The notes under the pieces are model-generated. The model saw only the letters and a list, made by a program, of their open reading frames with translations. It had not been told where the DNA came from and made no database searches. Of a stretch of 8,999 bases of DNA, positions 1 through 7,600 are shown piece by piece (position 1 is the stretch's first letter; each line of letters starts with the position of its first letter). Origin of the DNA: Myxococcota bacterium. GTDB lineage: Bacteria; Myxococcota_A; UBA9160; PR03. The stretch covers positions 1-8,999 of the forward strand of contig JASJBO010000302.1 of NCBI GenBank assembly GCA_030066475.1, given 5' to 3'. A program made the translations under genes and the position numbers.

Positions 1-54
1 TGTTGGAAGCCGTCCGAAGCGGCCTGGTGGAAGAGGTCCCTCGCGGATCGGTAG

Positions 55-231
55 ATGTGCCTGAGGCCCCGCTTGTCGCGACGCGAGCGCGCCCGCACCG
101 CGTACACGGGCTTACGATTGGCTGCGTTCTTGGACCGATTCCCCGCGTTCCCCGACGGGCGCCTCGCGCTACGCTTCGAGAGGCGCTGGGGGAACGGCAC
201 CACGCTGGTGCGGATGGAGATGGTCCCATGA
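55..231 (+). CDS. Doubtful 58-residue reading frame, possible transposase relic
   Basis: The frame runs from an ATG at 55 to a TGA at 229-231. That stop shares the sequence ATGA with the start of the large downstream gene. The same frame is open from the window's left edge to a TAG at 52-54, so this could be the remains of a longer gene entering from the left. Most of its third codon positions are G or C, unlike the other plus-strand frames here. Near the C-terminus the peptide reads PDGRLALRF and then, four residues on, WGNGTT. This resembles from memory the 'DGRVxYxLKxxWxDGTT' stretch of IS91-type Y2 transposases, but no catalytic residues are present. A minus-strand frame across 2-203 is also open and G/C-ending, so the coding strand is uncertain. 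It may be non-coding. Confidence 0.25.
   Translation: MCLRPRLSRRERARTAYTGLRLAAFLDRFPAFPDGRLALRFERRWGNGTTLVRMEMVP
216..219 (+). promoter_or_regulatory. Ribosome binding site (GGAG) for the beta-helix gene
   Basis: GGAG lies 8 nt upstream of the ATG at 228, an ideal Shine-Dalgarno spacing. It decides the start: the frame is open back to position 3, but the residues before 228 are arginine-, proline- and histidine-rich with poor codon bias, whereas a secretion signal begins right after 228. A second in-frame ATG at 240 is possible but less well placed for this site. Confidence 0.6.
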
Positions 232-3200
232 TCCCGGCGATGTGCAGGTCTGGGCCCGCCGGGGGCGGCGCGCTTCCCGCGCGCGCTCTCTTCGCATGGC
301 TCGTACTGCTGGGATCGGCGTGCCTCTGCGTGCAGCCCAGCGCGGCGGAAGACCGCTGGGTGTCCGAGACCGGCCTCGACCTCCTGGCCGGCCCTCGGCT
401 CAATCCCTGCACCACCCGATCCCTGCCCTGTCGCAGCGTCCAGCGCGCGCTCGATGCCGCGGAGAACGGCGACGAGGTCAAGATCCAGCAGGGCGTCTTC
501 ACCGAGAACGTCGTGCTCGACCGCCAGCTCCTCGACGTCACGATCAGCGGCGGGTGGCTGGCCGCCGGCGTGCAGGTGGAGGACCCGTCCCGGACCGCGA
601 TCGACGGCGACCAGCAGGGCCCGGTGTTCGCGATCGATGCCCCCGACCAGCCGGTCCGGCTGAGCTTCGAGAACCTGCAGGTCCGCGACGGGCGCGCCAC
701 TGGCGCCGGGGGCGGCATCTCCTTCGTGACGGACAGCATCGGCCTCAACCGGCTGACCGTGCGGCACGTGGAGTTCGTCTCCAACCAGGCGAGCGCGGGC
801 GGCGCGATCGGGGTCTTCGCGGATTCGGAGCAGAAGGGGACGGTCATTCCGTTCCAGATCGAGATCAGCGACAGCCGCTTCACGGGAAACGCGGCCGATC
901 GACCTCCGGACGGAGGCGGCAACCGCGGCGGCGCGATCGACATCACGATCATCGAGCACGAGGTCGTCGCGGCGATCCGCCGCAACGAGCTCGAGGAGAA
1001 CGGCAGCGCGAACTTCGGAGGAGCGGTCGCCGCATGGGTGTACCGGGACACCCTGGACTCGAGCCGCCCGGGAAGCCTGGTCCTCGACCTCTCGCAGAAC
1101 ACGCTCGTGGGCGGGTCGGCGGCGGAGGGCGGCGCCGCCTACTTCTACGCCGAGGGCAGCGGCCTGCTGCAGATCTCCACGCGCTCCAACGTGATCGGAG
1201 GCAACACGAGCGGGGTCTCGGTCGACGGGAACAGCACGCGTGCACCGCTGCTGGACTCGGTGTTCGACACCTTCGGTGGGAACGAGGAGGCGGGCCTGGT
1301 CGTGTCGCACATCGCGCGCGCCCAGCCGAACGTCACGGTCCACAACGGGATCCTCTGGGACAACGGTCCGGCGAACGACCGCAACGTGGTGTCCACCAGC
1401 TCGACGGTCCTCCAGATCACCAGCTCGATCCTCGGGGGGGTCGCCACGGACGGGGTGCTGAACCAGGCGGGCAACCTCGGGTCGAACCCGCAGTTCGTGG
1501 ATCCGGCCGCCGACGACTATCACGTGCGCGCCCGCTCGGCCGCCGTGGACGCGGCGGGCGACTGCACGGTGGCGGAGGACGTCGACGGGGAGCCGCGCCC
1601 CGACCCGGTGGGCGGGGTCTGCGACCTCGGCGCGGACGAGGTCACGCCGCTGCTCGTGCAGGACGGACAGTCGTCCATGCTGGATGAGGACCTGTCGGCG
1701 CTCCCCGGGCTGGACGTGCTGGGCCTGGGCTGCGAGCTGGCGAGCTGTGCCGACGGCTACACCGAGACGCACGTCGAGCTGGCCCAGGACGCGCGCGTGG
1801 GGCCGCAGGTCCGAGTTGGCGCGGGCGGGCGGCTGGCGCTGCGCGGCGCCGGAGCCGAGCTCGTCTACGTCGCCGAGGGCGGCGCTGTGCGGATCCACGG
1901 CTTCGACTTCGAGGTCGGCGGCGAGCCGGCTCCCTTCGGCCCGCTCGGGGAGACGGCCGCCGTGCTCACCGGCCAGCTCGAGACCCAGGGCCCGATCTTC
2001 CTGGCCCTGACCCACGCGGGCCGCGACGAGGCGTGGACCGGTGACGTGATCCTCGACGGCCCCGAGAACTACGTCCTGATCAACAGCGGCGCGAGCGCCC
2101 CGAACCCGGCGCGGATCGACGACTTCTCCGCTGCCGATCGACTCGTCGCGATCCGCGACGCAGGCTGCACGGGCGTGATGCCGACCGCCTGCGGCGGGTC
2201 GAGCCCCACGGTCGCCGTCATGGAGGCCGGGCAGGTGGCCGAGCTCCAGACCTTCGACCGCACGAGCTTGGCGCTCCGCGGCGGATCGGTGGGGGGGAAG
2301 CTCGTCGCCAACATGACGTCCGTCGCTACGCTGGCCGGCGGCGTGGTCGGGGGGGACGCCATCGCGTTCGACGGGGCCGAGCTGCGCTCCGGGCAGGAGG
2401 GCGCCCACGGCCGCGTGATCGGCGACACGATCGCGCGCGGCGCCGCGCGGATCGAGCTGAACGACGACATCTCGACGGGCGGCATCCGCGCCTACGACGA
2501 CTCGACGATCGTGGTCCGGAGCACGCGCAGCCCGCAGCCGCGAGCCGTGCTGTCGCAAGATGTCGGGTCCCTGGTCGAGCTCCACGGCTGGGACTTCCAG
2601 CGCGACGGGTTCCCGCTCCCCTACGGCGAGCTGACCGGATCGCACGTCGGCATGCTCACGGGCGTCCTCGCCCAGAGCGGTCCCGCCTCGTTCGAGTATC
2701 GGATGAAGGGGAGCAAGGGCGCCGCCGGGACCATTCAGCTCGTCGAGGCCGGGACCCGCTACGTCAACACCGGTGGGGACGTGCTCGAGCCCTGCTGCGA
2801 CGGGGAGTTCCAGCGCGTCCGCGTCCGCAACCAGGGCTGCACGAGCGACGAGAGCACCCCCTGCGCATCCGCGACGCCGACGCGCGCGGTCCTGGCCGAC
2901 GGCTACCTGGCCGGCAGCCAGCTCCAGGTCTACGACGCGTCCACGCTCGACGCGCGCGATCCGTACGTCGGCGGCCGCCTCGAGGCGTTCGACGACGCTG
3001 CGATCGACGTGAGGGGAGGCCGGGTGGTCGACGCCGTCCTCGCTCACGACGCGTCGGTCGTCACCCTCGGCGGAGGATTCGCGACGGCGTTGCTGAGCGC
3101 GCGGGACTCGAGCACGGTGACCCTGCAGCAGGTCGACCTGGAGCGAAGCTTCTCGGGATCCGGCTCGGCGACCCTCGTACTGGAGCCCGGCGCGCTGGCG

Positions 3201-3917
3201 CGGGGCGGCGGAACGGTCTTTGGGAGCGCGAACCTGGTGCTGCGCGGCGGCGTCGTGCGCGGAGCCCTGAGCTTCGGATCGAACGGGACCTACACGCAGG
3301 AGTCGGGCAGCGTGAGCGGGGGGGCGGCGCGGCTCGCGGTGAGCGCGGGAAGCGCCGAGCTCCGCGGCGGCTTCGTCTCCCGGCTCGAGGCGACCAGCAG
3401 CTCGGAGACCACCATTTCGGACACGGCGCTGATCGGCGAGATCCGCGTCTCGAGCTCGGCAGTCGTGGAGGTACAGGGCGGAACGGTCGACGCGACGATG
3501 ACCTCGGCCGCGATCTCGGGCGGGGGCGGCTCGGTCGTCGTCGGCGCCGGCACCGTCCGGAACGGCGCCATCGAATCGACGCGCGGCCGCATCGAGATCC
3601 GGGGCGGCAACCTGGAGCCGGGCGTCCAGCTCCGCGCCATCCAGTTCGGCCGCATCGACGTCCTGGGCGTCGACTTCGCCGTCGACGGGCAGCCCGTCGC
3701 CTTCGGGCCGATCGCGGCGACCAGCGGCCAGCTCAGCGGGGTGCTCGCCTCGGGCGAGGCACTGGACCTTCCCTTCCAGCGCACGGCGAGGGCCGTGATC
3801 GAGCTGGTGCTGATGCCCGAGCCGGGCGCGCCGCACCTGCAGCTCGGCGCCGCCCTCGCGCTGCTCGCGCTGCGACGCGCCTGGAGCGGCGGGTGTGGAG
3901 CAGGGCGGCGGCGGTGA
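228..3917 (+). CDS. Secreted beta-helix protein with choice-of-anchor-Q-like domain and PEP-CTERM-like tail
   Basis: The product is an exported protein of 1229 residues. A signal peptide spans about 1-40, with hydrophobic core ALFAWLVLLGSACLCV and likely cleavage after PSAA. Residues about 44-415 are a right-handed parallel beta-helix of pectin-lyase type, beginning with a 'SVQRALDAAENGDEVKIQQG' rung and continuing with repeated SxFxxNxAxxGGAI-like coils. Residues 420-472 (NPQFVDPAADDYHV, later CDLGADE) match the pattern of the choice-of-anchor-Q domain. Residues about 500-1195 carry glycine-rich rungs of the form 'S-x-V-x-x-x-GG-x-V' and three copies of a roughly 58-residue module starting (V/I)-x-(I/L/V)-x-G-x-D-F. 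Each module is preceded by a Cys pair: C502/C507, C647/C655 and C871/C879. The end (residues 1197-1229) is MPEPG, a hydrophobic stretch and then Arg-Arg, like a PEP-CTERM signal that exosortase would process. No catalytic site is recognisable, so the role is probably structural or adhesive at the cell surface; that is inference. It converges with and overlaps the minus-strand gene. Confidence 0.85.
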   Translation: MIPAMCRSGPAGGGALPARALFAWLVLLGSACLCVQPSAAEDRWVSETGLDLLAGPRLNPCTTRSLPCRSVQRALDAAENGDEVKIQQGVFTENVVLDRQLLDVTISGGWLAAGVQVEDPSRTAIDGDQQGPVFAIDAPDQPVRLSFENLQVRDGRATGAGGGISFVTDSIGLNRLTVRHVEFVSNQASAGGAIGVFADSEQKGTVIPFQIEISDSRFTGNAADRPPDGGGNRGGAIDITIIEHEVVAAIRRNELEENGSANFGGAVAAWVYRDTLDSSRPGSLVLDLSQNTLVGGSAAEGGAAYFYAEGSGLLQISTRSNVIGGNTSGVSVDGNSTRAPLLDSVFDTFGGNEEAGLVVSHIARAQPNVTVHNGILWDNGPANDRNVVSTSSTVLQITSSILGGVATDGVLNQAGNLGSNPQFVDPAADDYHVRARSAAVDAAGDCTVAEDVDGEPRPDPVGGVCDLGADEVTPLLVQDGQSSMLDEDLSALPGLDVLGLGCELASCADGYTETHVELAQDARVGPQVRVGAGGRLALRGAGAELVYVAEGGAVRIHGFDFEVGGEPAPFGPLGETAAVLTGQLETQGPIFLALTHAGRDEAWTGDVILDGPENYVLINSGASAPNPARIDDFSAADRLVAIRDAGCTGVMPTACGGSSPTVAVMEAGQVAELQTFDRTSLALRGGSVGGKLVANMTSVATLAGGVVGGDAIAFDGAELRSGQEGAHGRVIGDTIARGAARIELNDDISTGGIRAYDDSTIVVRSTRSPQPRAVLSQDVGSLVELHGWDFQRDGFPLPYGELTGSHVGMLTGVLAQSGPASFEYRMKGSKGAAGTIQLVEAGTRYVNTGGDVLEPCCDGEFQRVRVRNQGCTSDESTPCASATPTRAVLADGYLAGSQLQVYDASTLDARDPYVGGRLEAFDDAAIDVRGGRVVDAVLAHDASVVTLGGGFATALLSARDSSTVTLQQVDLERSFSGSGSATLVLEPGALARGGGTVFGSANLVLRGGVVRGALSFGSNGTYTQESGSVSGGAARLAVSAGSAELRGGFVSRLEATSSSETTISDTALIGEIRVSSSAVVEVQGGTVDATMTSAAISGGGGSVVVGAGTVRNGAIESTRGRIEIRGGNLEPGVQLRAIQFGRIDVLGVDFAVDGQPVAFGPIAATSGQLSGVLASGEALDLPFQRTARAVIELVLMPEPGAPHLQLGAALALLALRRAWSGGCGAGRRR
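1887..2060 (+). repeat. hGxDF module, copy 1 (protein-level repeat)
   Basis: This encodes residues 554-611 of the beta-helix protein. It begins VRIHGFDFEVGGEPAPFGPL and continues with TGQLETQGP and a final GDVILDG strand. The shared pattern with the other two copies is hGxDFxxxGxPxxxGxl, then (T/S)GxL, then a closing I-x-L-type strand. It is preceded by Cys pair C502/C507. Divergence is at protein level only; I saw no long DNA identity. Confidence 0.7.
2574..2753 (+). repeat. hGxDF module, copy 2
   Basis: This encodes residues 783-842. It begins VELHGWDFQRDGFPLPYGEL, continues with LTGVLAQSGP, and ends GTIQLVEAG. It follows Cys pair C647/C655 and a run of glycine-rich rungs. It starts 687 bp after the start of copy 1. 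Confidence 0.7.
3654..3812 (+). repeat. hGxDF module, copy 3
   Basis: This encodes residues 1143-1195. It begins IDVLGVDFAVDGQPVAFGPI, continues with LSGVLASGE, and ends AVIELVL directly before MPEPG. It starts 1080 bp after copy 2, because more beta-helix rungs lie in the gap. The direct join to the PEP motif is typical of PEP-CTERM proteins whose last domain ends in a beta strand. Confidence 0.7.
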
Positions 3918-4482
3918 GCAGTGTGAGGACGGTCGGCTCCGGCAGCTGGAGGAGGCGGACGTCGCGGACCTCGCCCACGCCGCCGAGGCCGTCGAGCTCC
4001 GGGAAGACGTCGATCACCAGGCGCACCGGGCCGGGACCCATCTGCGCCAGGCCGCGGTCGGGGCCGAAGCCGATGCGGACGTGGGCCGAGAGCGCGCCGG
4101 CGGGGCCGCCTGGCGGGGGCAGGTCGTCCGAGAGCTGGCTGACGTCGATGCCGTAGCCCGGCTCGGTGGCGATTCCCGCGACGGCGTCGACCCGCACCAC
4201 GTCGAGCGCCGCGTCGGCGAGCGGGTCGTCGCAGCTCACGTCGCACAGGGAGATCGTGAAGCCATCGCGCAGGCCCGTCCCCAGGGCCTCGGTGTTGGGC
4301 GACTGGGTGAAGACCAGGTCGAAGTCGAGGTAGTAGTCGGGTCCTGGGCTCGTGAGCGGGTCGAGCACGGCGGTCACGGGTCCTTCGGTGCTCACCTGCG
4401 CGGACAGCGCAGCCGCGCGCAAGGGCACCACGAGCGCGACCGCCGCGATCGCTGCCGTCCGGAACCGCCTGGAGCTCTGCAC
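3733..4482 (-). CDS. Secreted PEP-CTERM-like protein with long basic C-terminal extension
   Basis: This is a 249-residue exported protein of unrecognised function. The start is a GTG at 4480-4482 behind a strong Shine-Dalgarno. Residues 1-28 are a signal peptide (basic MQSSRRFR, core TAAIAAVALVVP, likely cleavage after ALSA). Residues 29-180 look like one beta-rich extracellular domain, acidic and aromatic early (DYYLDFDLVF), with close cysteines C80 and C84. Residues 181-202 read PEP, a hydrophobic helix (TVLTLLTAAALL) and RRSRR, as in PEP-CTERM substrates. G/C-ending codons and protein-like composition favour this frame over the antisense frame at 3895-4644. Oddly, 47 more residues follow the basic end, rich in Ala, Arg and Pro. 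They are antisense to the last part of the beta-helix gene. PEP-CTERM proteins normally stop soon after the arginines, so this tail may be read-through of a lost stop. It diverges from the lipoprotein gene. Confidence 0.75.
   Translation of the reverse strand: MQSSRRFRTAAIAAVALVVPLRAAALSAQVSTEGPVTAVLDPLTSPGPDYYLDFDLVFTQSPNTEALGTGLRDGFTISLCDVSCDDPLADAALDVVRVDAVAGIATEPGYGIDVSQLSDDLPPPGGPAGALSAHVRIGFGPDRGLAQMGPGPVRLVIDVFPELDGLGGVGEVRDVRLLQLPEPTVLTLLTAAALLHTRRSRRVAARAARGRRRAAGAARPARASAPARSRPSPCAGREGPVPRPRRAPR
3816..3914 (+). other. PEP-CTERM-like sorting tail of the beta-helix protein
   Basis: Residues 1197-1229 hold PEP, a hydrophobic segment (LQLGAALALLAL), RR, and ten further residues ending in RRR. 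This is the three-part layout of exosortase substrates: Pro-Glu-Pro, transmembrane helix, basic end. The hydrophobic stretch is short, about 12-13 residues, and is followed by a small extra Gly/Arg tail. The whole tail is antisense to the end of the convergent gene. Confidence 0.65.
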
Positions 4483-4485
4483 GCG

Positions 4486-4495
4486 CCTCCCTCTC
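4486..4495 (-). promoter_or_regulatory. Ribosome binding site for the minus-strand PEP-CTERM gene
   Basis: On the minus strand this reads GAGAGGGAGG, a long purine Shine-Dalgarno. The upstream half sits 7 nt from the GTG start and the downstream half 3 nt. This supports GTG at 4482 as the start even though it is not ATG. Confidence 0.65.
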
Positions 4496-4565
4496 GACTC
4501 GACAAGGGGGAGGTGGGCGGCCAGCGGTCCGCGTGTCGACCTGCGGTCGCCAGAAACGCCTGGAA

Positions 4566-4598
4566 GGCGGGGGGAGGCTCCCTCGCCGGTGCGAGGAG
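4566..4598. other. Overlapping inverted repeats (possible leader hairpins)
   Basis: Two stems can be drawn by eye. One pairs GGCG and GGGA (within 4566-4575) with TCCC and CGCC (4579-4587) around a 3-nt loop. The other pairs CCTCGC (4581-4586) with GCGAGG (4591-4596) around the loop CGGT and can be extended with a bulged C. They share 4581-4587, so they cannot form together. They lie in the likely 5' leader of either divergent gene. GC-rich DNA forms such stems by chance, so function is uncertain. Confidence 0.3.
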
Positions 4599-4674
4599 CA
4601 CCCCCTCAACCACCCGGGATCGCAGCGGAATCCTCGTTCGTTGAACGGGTAATGGGCGGGAAATGGGGCTGGTC

Positions 4675-4679
4675 GAGGA
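4675..4679 (+). promoter_or_regulatory. Ribosome binding site (GAGGA) for the lipoprotein gene
   Basis: GAGGA lies 8 nt upstream of the ATG at 4688. It selects that ATG, which begins a lipoprotein signal, over the out-of-frame ATG at 4663. Confidence 0.65.
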
Positions 4680-4687
4680 TGCGCCCC

Positions 4688-7600
4688 ATGGACGGCACCC
4701 CGCGGCGAGCGCAGCCCCGGGCCCTTCGGGCCTGCCTGGCCTCGCTCGCCTCGCTCGCGCTGCTCGGGTGCCCGGCCCTGTGGGAGGGCCGGAACGTCGC
4801 GAGCCTGCAGGGCGTGGTCGCCCTCGGCCACGTCGATTCGGGTCTGGTGCTGGCGGTGGCGCTGCCGCGGCCCGGGGCCGCCCCCCAGGGCCCGGCGCCG
4901 ATCGGGCCCCTGGTCGACGGGCGCTTCGGCGGCTGGGTGGCCCTGCCCGACGCCGGCTTCGACGGCCTGGTCCTGATCGAGATCCGGCAGGCGCAGTACG
5001 TCGATCCCGCCACCGGCGCGACGCGCGGGCTCGGATCGAGCCATCCGCTGCGCGCAATCGTCGAGAGCGCGCGGCCCGACGCGGTGGTCGACGGGATCGT
5101 CGTGACCCCGCTCACGACGTTCGTCGCGGACCGGGTGCTGGCAGGCGACGACCTCGCCGCGGCGCGGTCGGCCGCCGCCGCGCTGTTCGGCGCCGCGCCG
5201 CTCGGCGAGCCGGCTGCACTCGGTGCGACCGACTTCGGCCTGTACGGCGATCCGGCCCTGGCTCACGCGCGCGCCATCGCGGGTCTCGCGCAGGCGGCCG
5301 CGGCGCTCGGCGGCGGCCTCGGTGCAACCGATCTGGCGGCGGTGCTCGCCGGTGCCCCCGACGCGCCGCCGGGTCTGGACCCGCGCCAGGTGCTGGCCGC
5401 GCTGCGCGCCGGCATCGCCGCGCGCGCCGCGGCGCTGGGCTGGACCGACCCGGACCCACCCGGCAGCGACGGCGCCGGCCTGCTGACCCGCGTGCCCACC
5501 GGCGCGCGGGCTTCGTGCGTCTCGGTCGCCTTCGCACGCGGCCGGCGCGAGGCGCCCGACCGCACCGCCTACACGGCGCGCCTCGAGCACGACGGCCTGG
5601 TGGCCCTGTTCGCCCCGCTCGAGCTCGAGATCGACCAGCTCGCGCCCGACGGCGTCGAGCTGGTCGACGAGGTCGGCGAGAGCGGAGCACGCGGCGTCTA
5701 CCGAGTCGCCACGGACCTGGAGCCGGGACAGCCGCTCGAGATCGAGCTCGAGCTGCTCAACCCGTCGCGCAGTCCGGTTTCGTTCGTGCACCGGGTGTAC
5801 GGTCGCCTGGTCCCCGAGGTGGTCGTGACCGACGCCGACCTGCTGCTCGGCTTCGTCGAGGAGGCGGGCAGCGCCACCGCACCGGTGTTCCGCGCGCGCG
5901 CGACGCACGTCGGCAGCGCGCCGCTGTACGGCCCGCTGCGGCTGCGCATCGCCAACCTCGAGCCGGACGACGCACGCGTCCTCGACGCCCAGGGGCTGCC
6001 GGCGACCGAGGCCGAGCTGCGGCTGCCGGGCTCGCTGCGGCTCGATCCGGGCGAGAGCGTCGAGGCGCCCGTCCGCTTCGAGAGCCCATCGGGCGCACGC
6101 GTGCGCTTCACCGCGCAGCTGCTCGCCCACCGCAGCGATCCGCTGCGCGACCTGACCGGGCAGGTGACGCTCGCAGTCGCGCGCGACGACGCGCCGCCGC
6201 CCGGCGAGGCGCGCTACGAGGTGCGGGTCGTCAACGACTCGTCCGATGCGCTGGTGGGTCCGCTCCGGCTCGCGATCGGCGACGTCGCGCCGCAGGGAGC
6301 CGCGCTGCTCGACGCCGACGGACGGCTGCCCGGCTGCCAGGCGGTCGTCGCGCTGCCGTTCGAGCGTCTCGAGCCCGGGGCGACCAGCGCGGCCGTCACG
6401 CTCGCCTTCGCCGATCCCGGTCTCGATTCGCTCTCGTTCACGACGACCCTGCTCGGGCGCCTGGCGCCCGCGGCGGTGGCCGGCGCGCCGGTGGTGACGC
6501 TGCTCGAGCCTGCCGACGGCTTCCGCACCGCGGCGGACGAGGTGGTGGTGCGCGGCGAGGTCGACGATCCGGGCGCGAGCGTGAGCGTGTCCGGCTTGCC
6601 CGTGGCGCTGGTGGGCGGCGCGTTCGAGGCAACGGTGGCGCTGGTCGAGGGCGCCAACGCGATCGCGATCGATGCCGTCGGCGCCGGCGGGCTGCGCGGC
6701 GAGGCACGCCTGACCGTGGTGCGCGACACCGCGGCGCCGGTGATCGAGATCACCGCGCCGGCGTCGGGCAGCAGCGTCGCGCTGGTCCAGGTGCCGGTGC
6801 TGGGTCGCGTGATCGACGGCGGGCCGGTCACGCTCGAGGTGGGCGGCCAGCCCGTCGCCCTCGACGGCGCCAGCTTCCAGGCGCTGGTGCCGCTGGCGCC
6901 CGGTCCCAACGCCATCGAGCTGGTCGCGACCGACGACGTCGGCAACCGCAGCAGCGCGCTGCTGTCGCTGACGCGCGTGGTCGGCGACCTGGCCGGCCCG
7001 CTGATCCTGATCGAGTCGCCGGAGGACGGCGCCCTCGTCGCGCAAGACGAGGTGGCGCTGACCGGCCGCCTGGTCGACGCCGGCGCCCTCGATGCCACGA
7101 CGCCCCTCACCCTGAACGGAGAGCCCGTGGCGCTCCTCGGCGAGCGCTTCGCGATCCGCGTCGCGCTCGCCGAGGGCGCCAACGCGCTGGTGCTGGTGGC
7201 GCGCGACGCGCTGGGCAACGAGTCCAGCGCGACGCTCGAGGTGGTGCGCGACAGCGTGGCTCCCGATGCCCCGACGATCGCCGCGGTCGAGCCGGCGTCG
7301 CCCACCCGGGCGGCCCGGGTCGTGGTGACCGGGACCGGCGAGGCCGGGGCGCTCGTCCGGATCGAGGGCGGCGCCGCCGCGGCGAGCGCGCGGGCCGATG
7401 CCGGCGGCGGCTTCGCCCTCGAGGTGTTCCTGCGCCTCGAGCAGGAGAACCGCCTGCTGGTGACGGCGCGGGACGCGGCGGGCAACACCGGTCCGGCCAG
7501 CGAGCTGACCGTCCGGCAGGACGCGACCCCGCCGGACGTCGCGATCCTGGCGCCGACGGGACCCGATCCGATTCCCGAGGGCACGCGCCCGGTGCTGGTC

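Larger units (their letters stand above)
4483..4687. other. Divergent intergenic region between the PEP-CTERM gene and the lipoprotein gene
   Basis: These 205 bp separate the divergent starts at 4482 (-) and 4688 (+) and should hold both promoters. A less GC-rich patch lies at about 4621-4667 and contains TTGAAC at 4641-4646, but no good -10 hexamer follows at proper spacing, so I do not call a promoter. Hairpin-forming sequence lies at 4566-4598. No known riboswitch consensus was recognised on either strand. Confidence 0.6.

Noticed and set aside
3..227. N-terminal extension of the beta-helix gene to a TTG at 3
   Set aside because: The extension has poor third-position GC and no domain signal, while ATG 228 has a well-spaced GGAG and begins a signal peptide.
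312..332. Lipobox in the beta-helix protein (GSAC)
   Set aside because: The residue three before the Cys is Gly rather than Leu, Val or Ile, and a better signal peptidase I site (PSAA) follows. Ordinary secretion plus the C-terminal sorting tail is more likely.
242..1687. 481-residue plus-strand reading frame
   Set aside because: It is arginine-, glycine- and proline-rich and lies fully over the beta-helix coding frame, which carries the domain patterns. It is a frame shadow of GC-rich coding DNA.
3733..3920. Terminator between the two convergent genes
   Set aside because: The coding regions overlap and I saw no GC stem followed by a T-run on either strand.
3895..4644. 249-residue plus-strand reading frame opposite the PEP-CTERM gene
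   Set aside because: Its composition (His, Arg, Glu, Val, Ala) is that of an antisense shadow, whereas the minus frame has a signal peptide, a PEP motif and a strong ribosome binding site.
3290..7045. 1251-residue minus-strand reading frame
   Set aside because: It crosses two genes of opposite orientation, has Arg/His/Gln/Ala-rich composition without domains, and is explained by scarcity of stop codons in GC-rich DNA.
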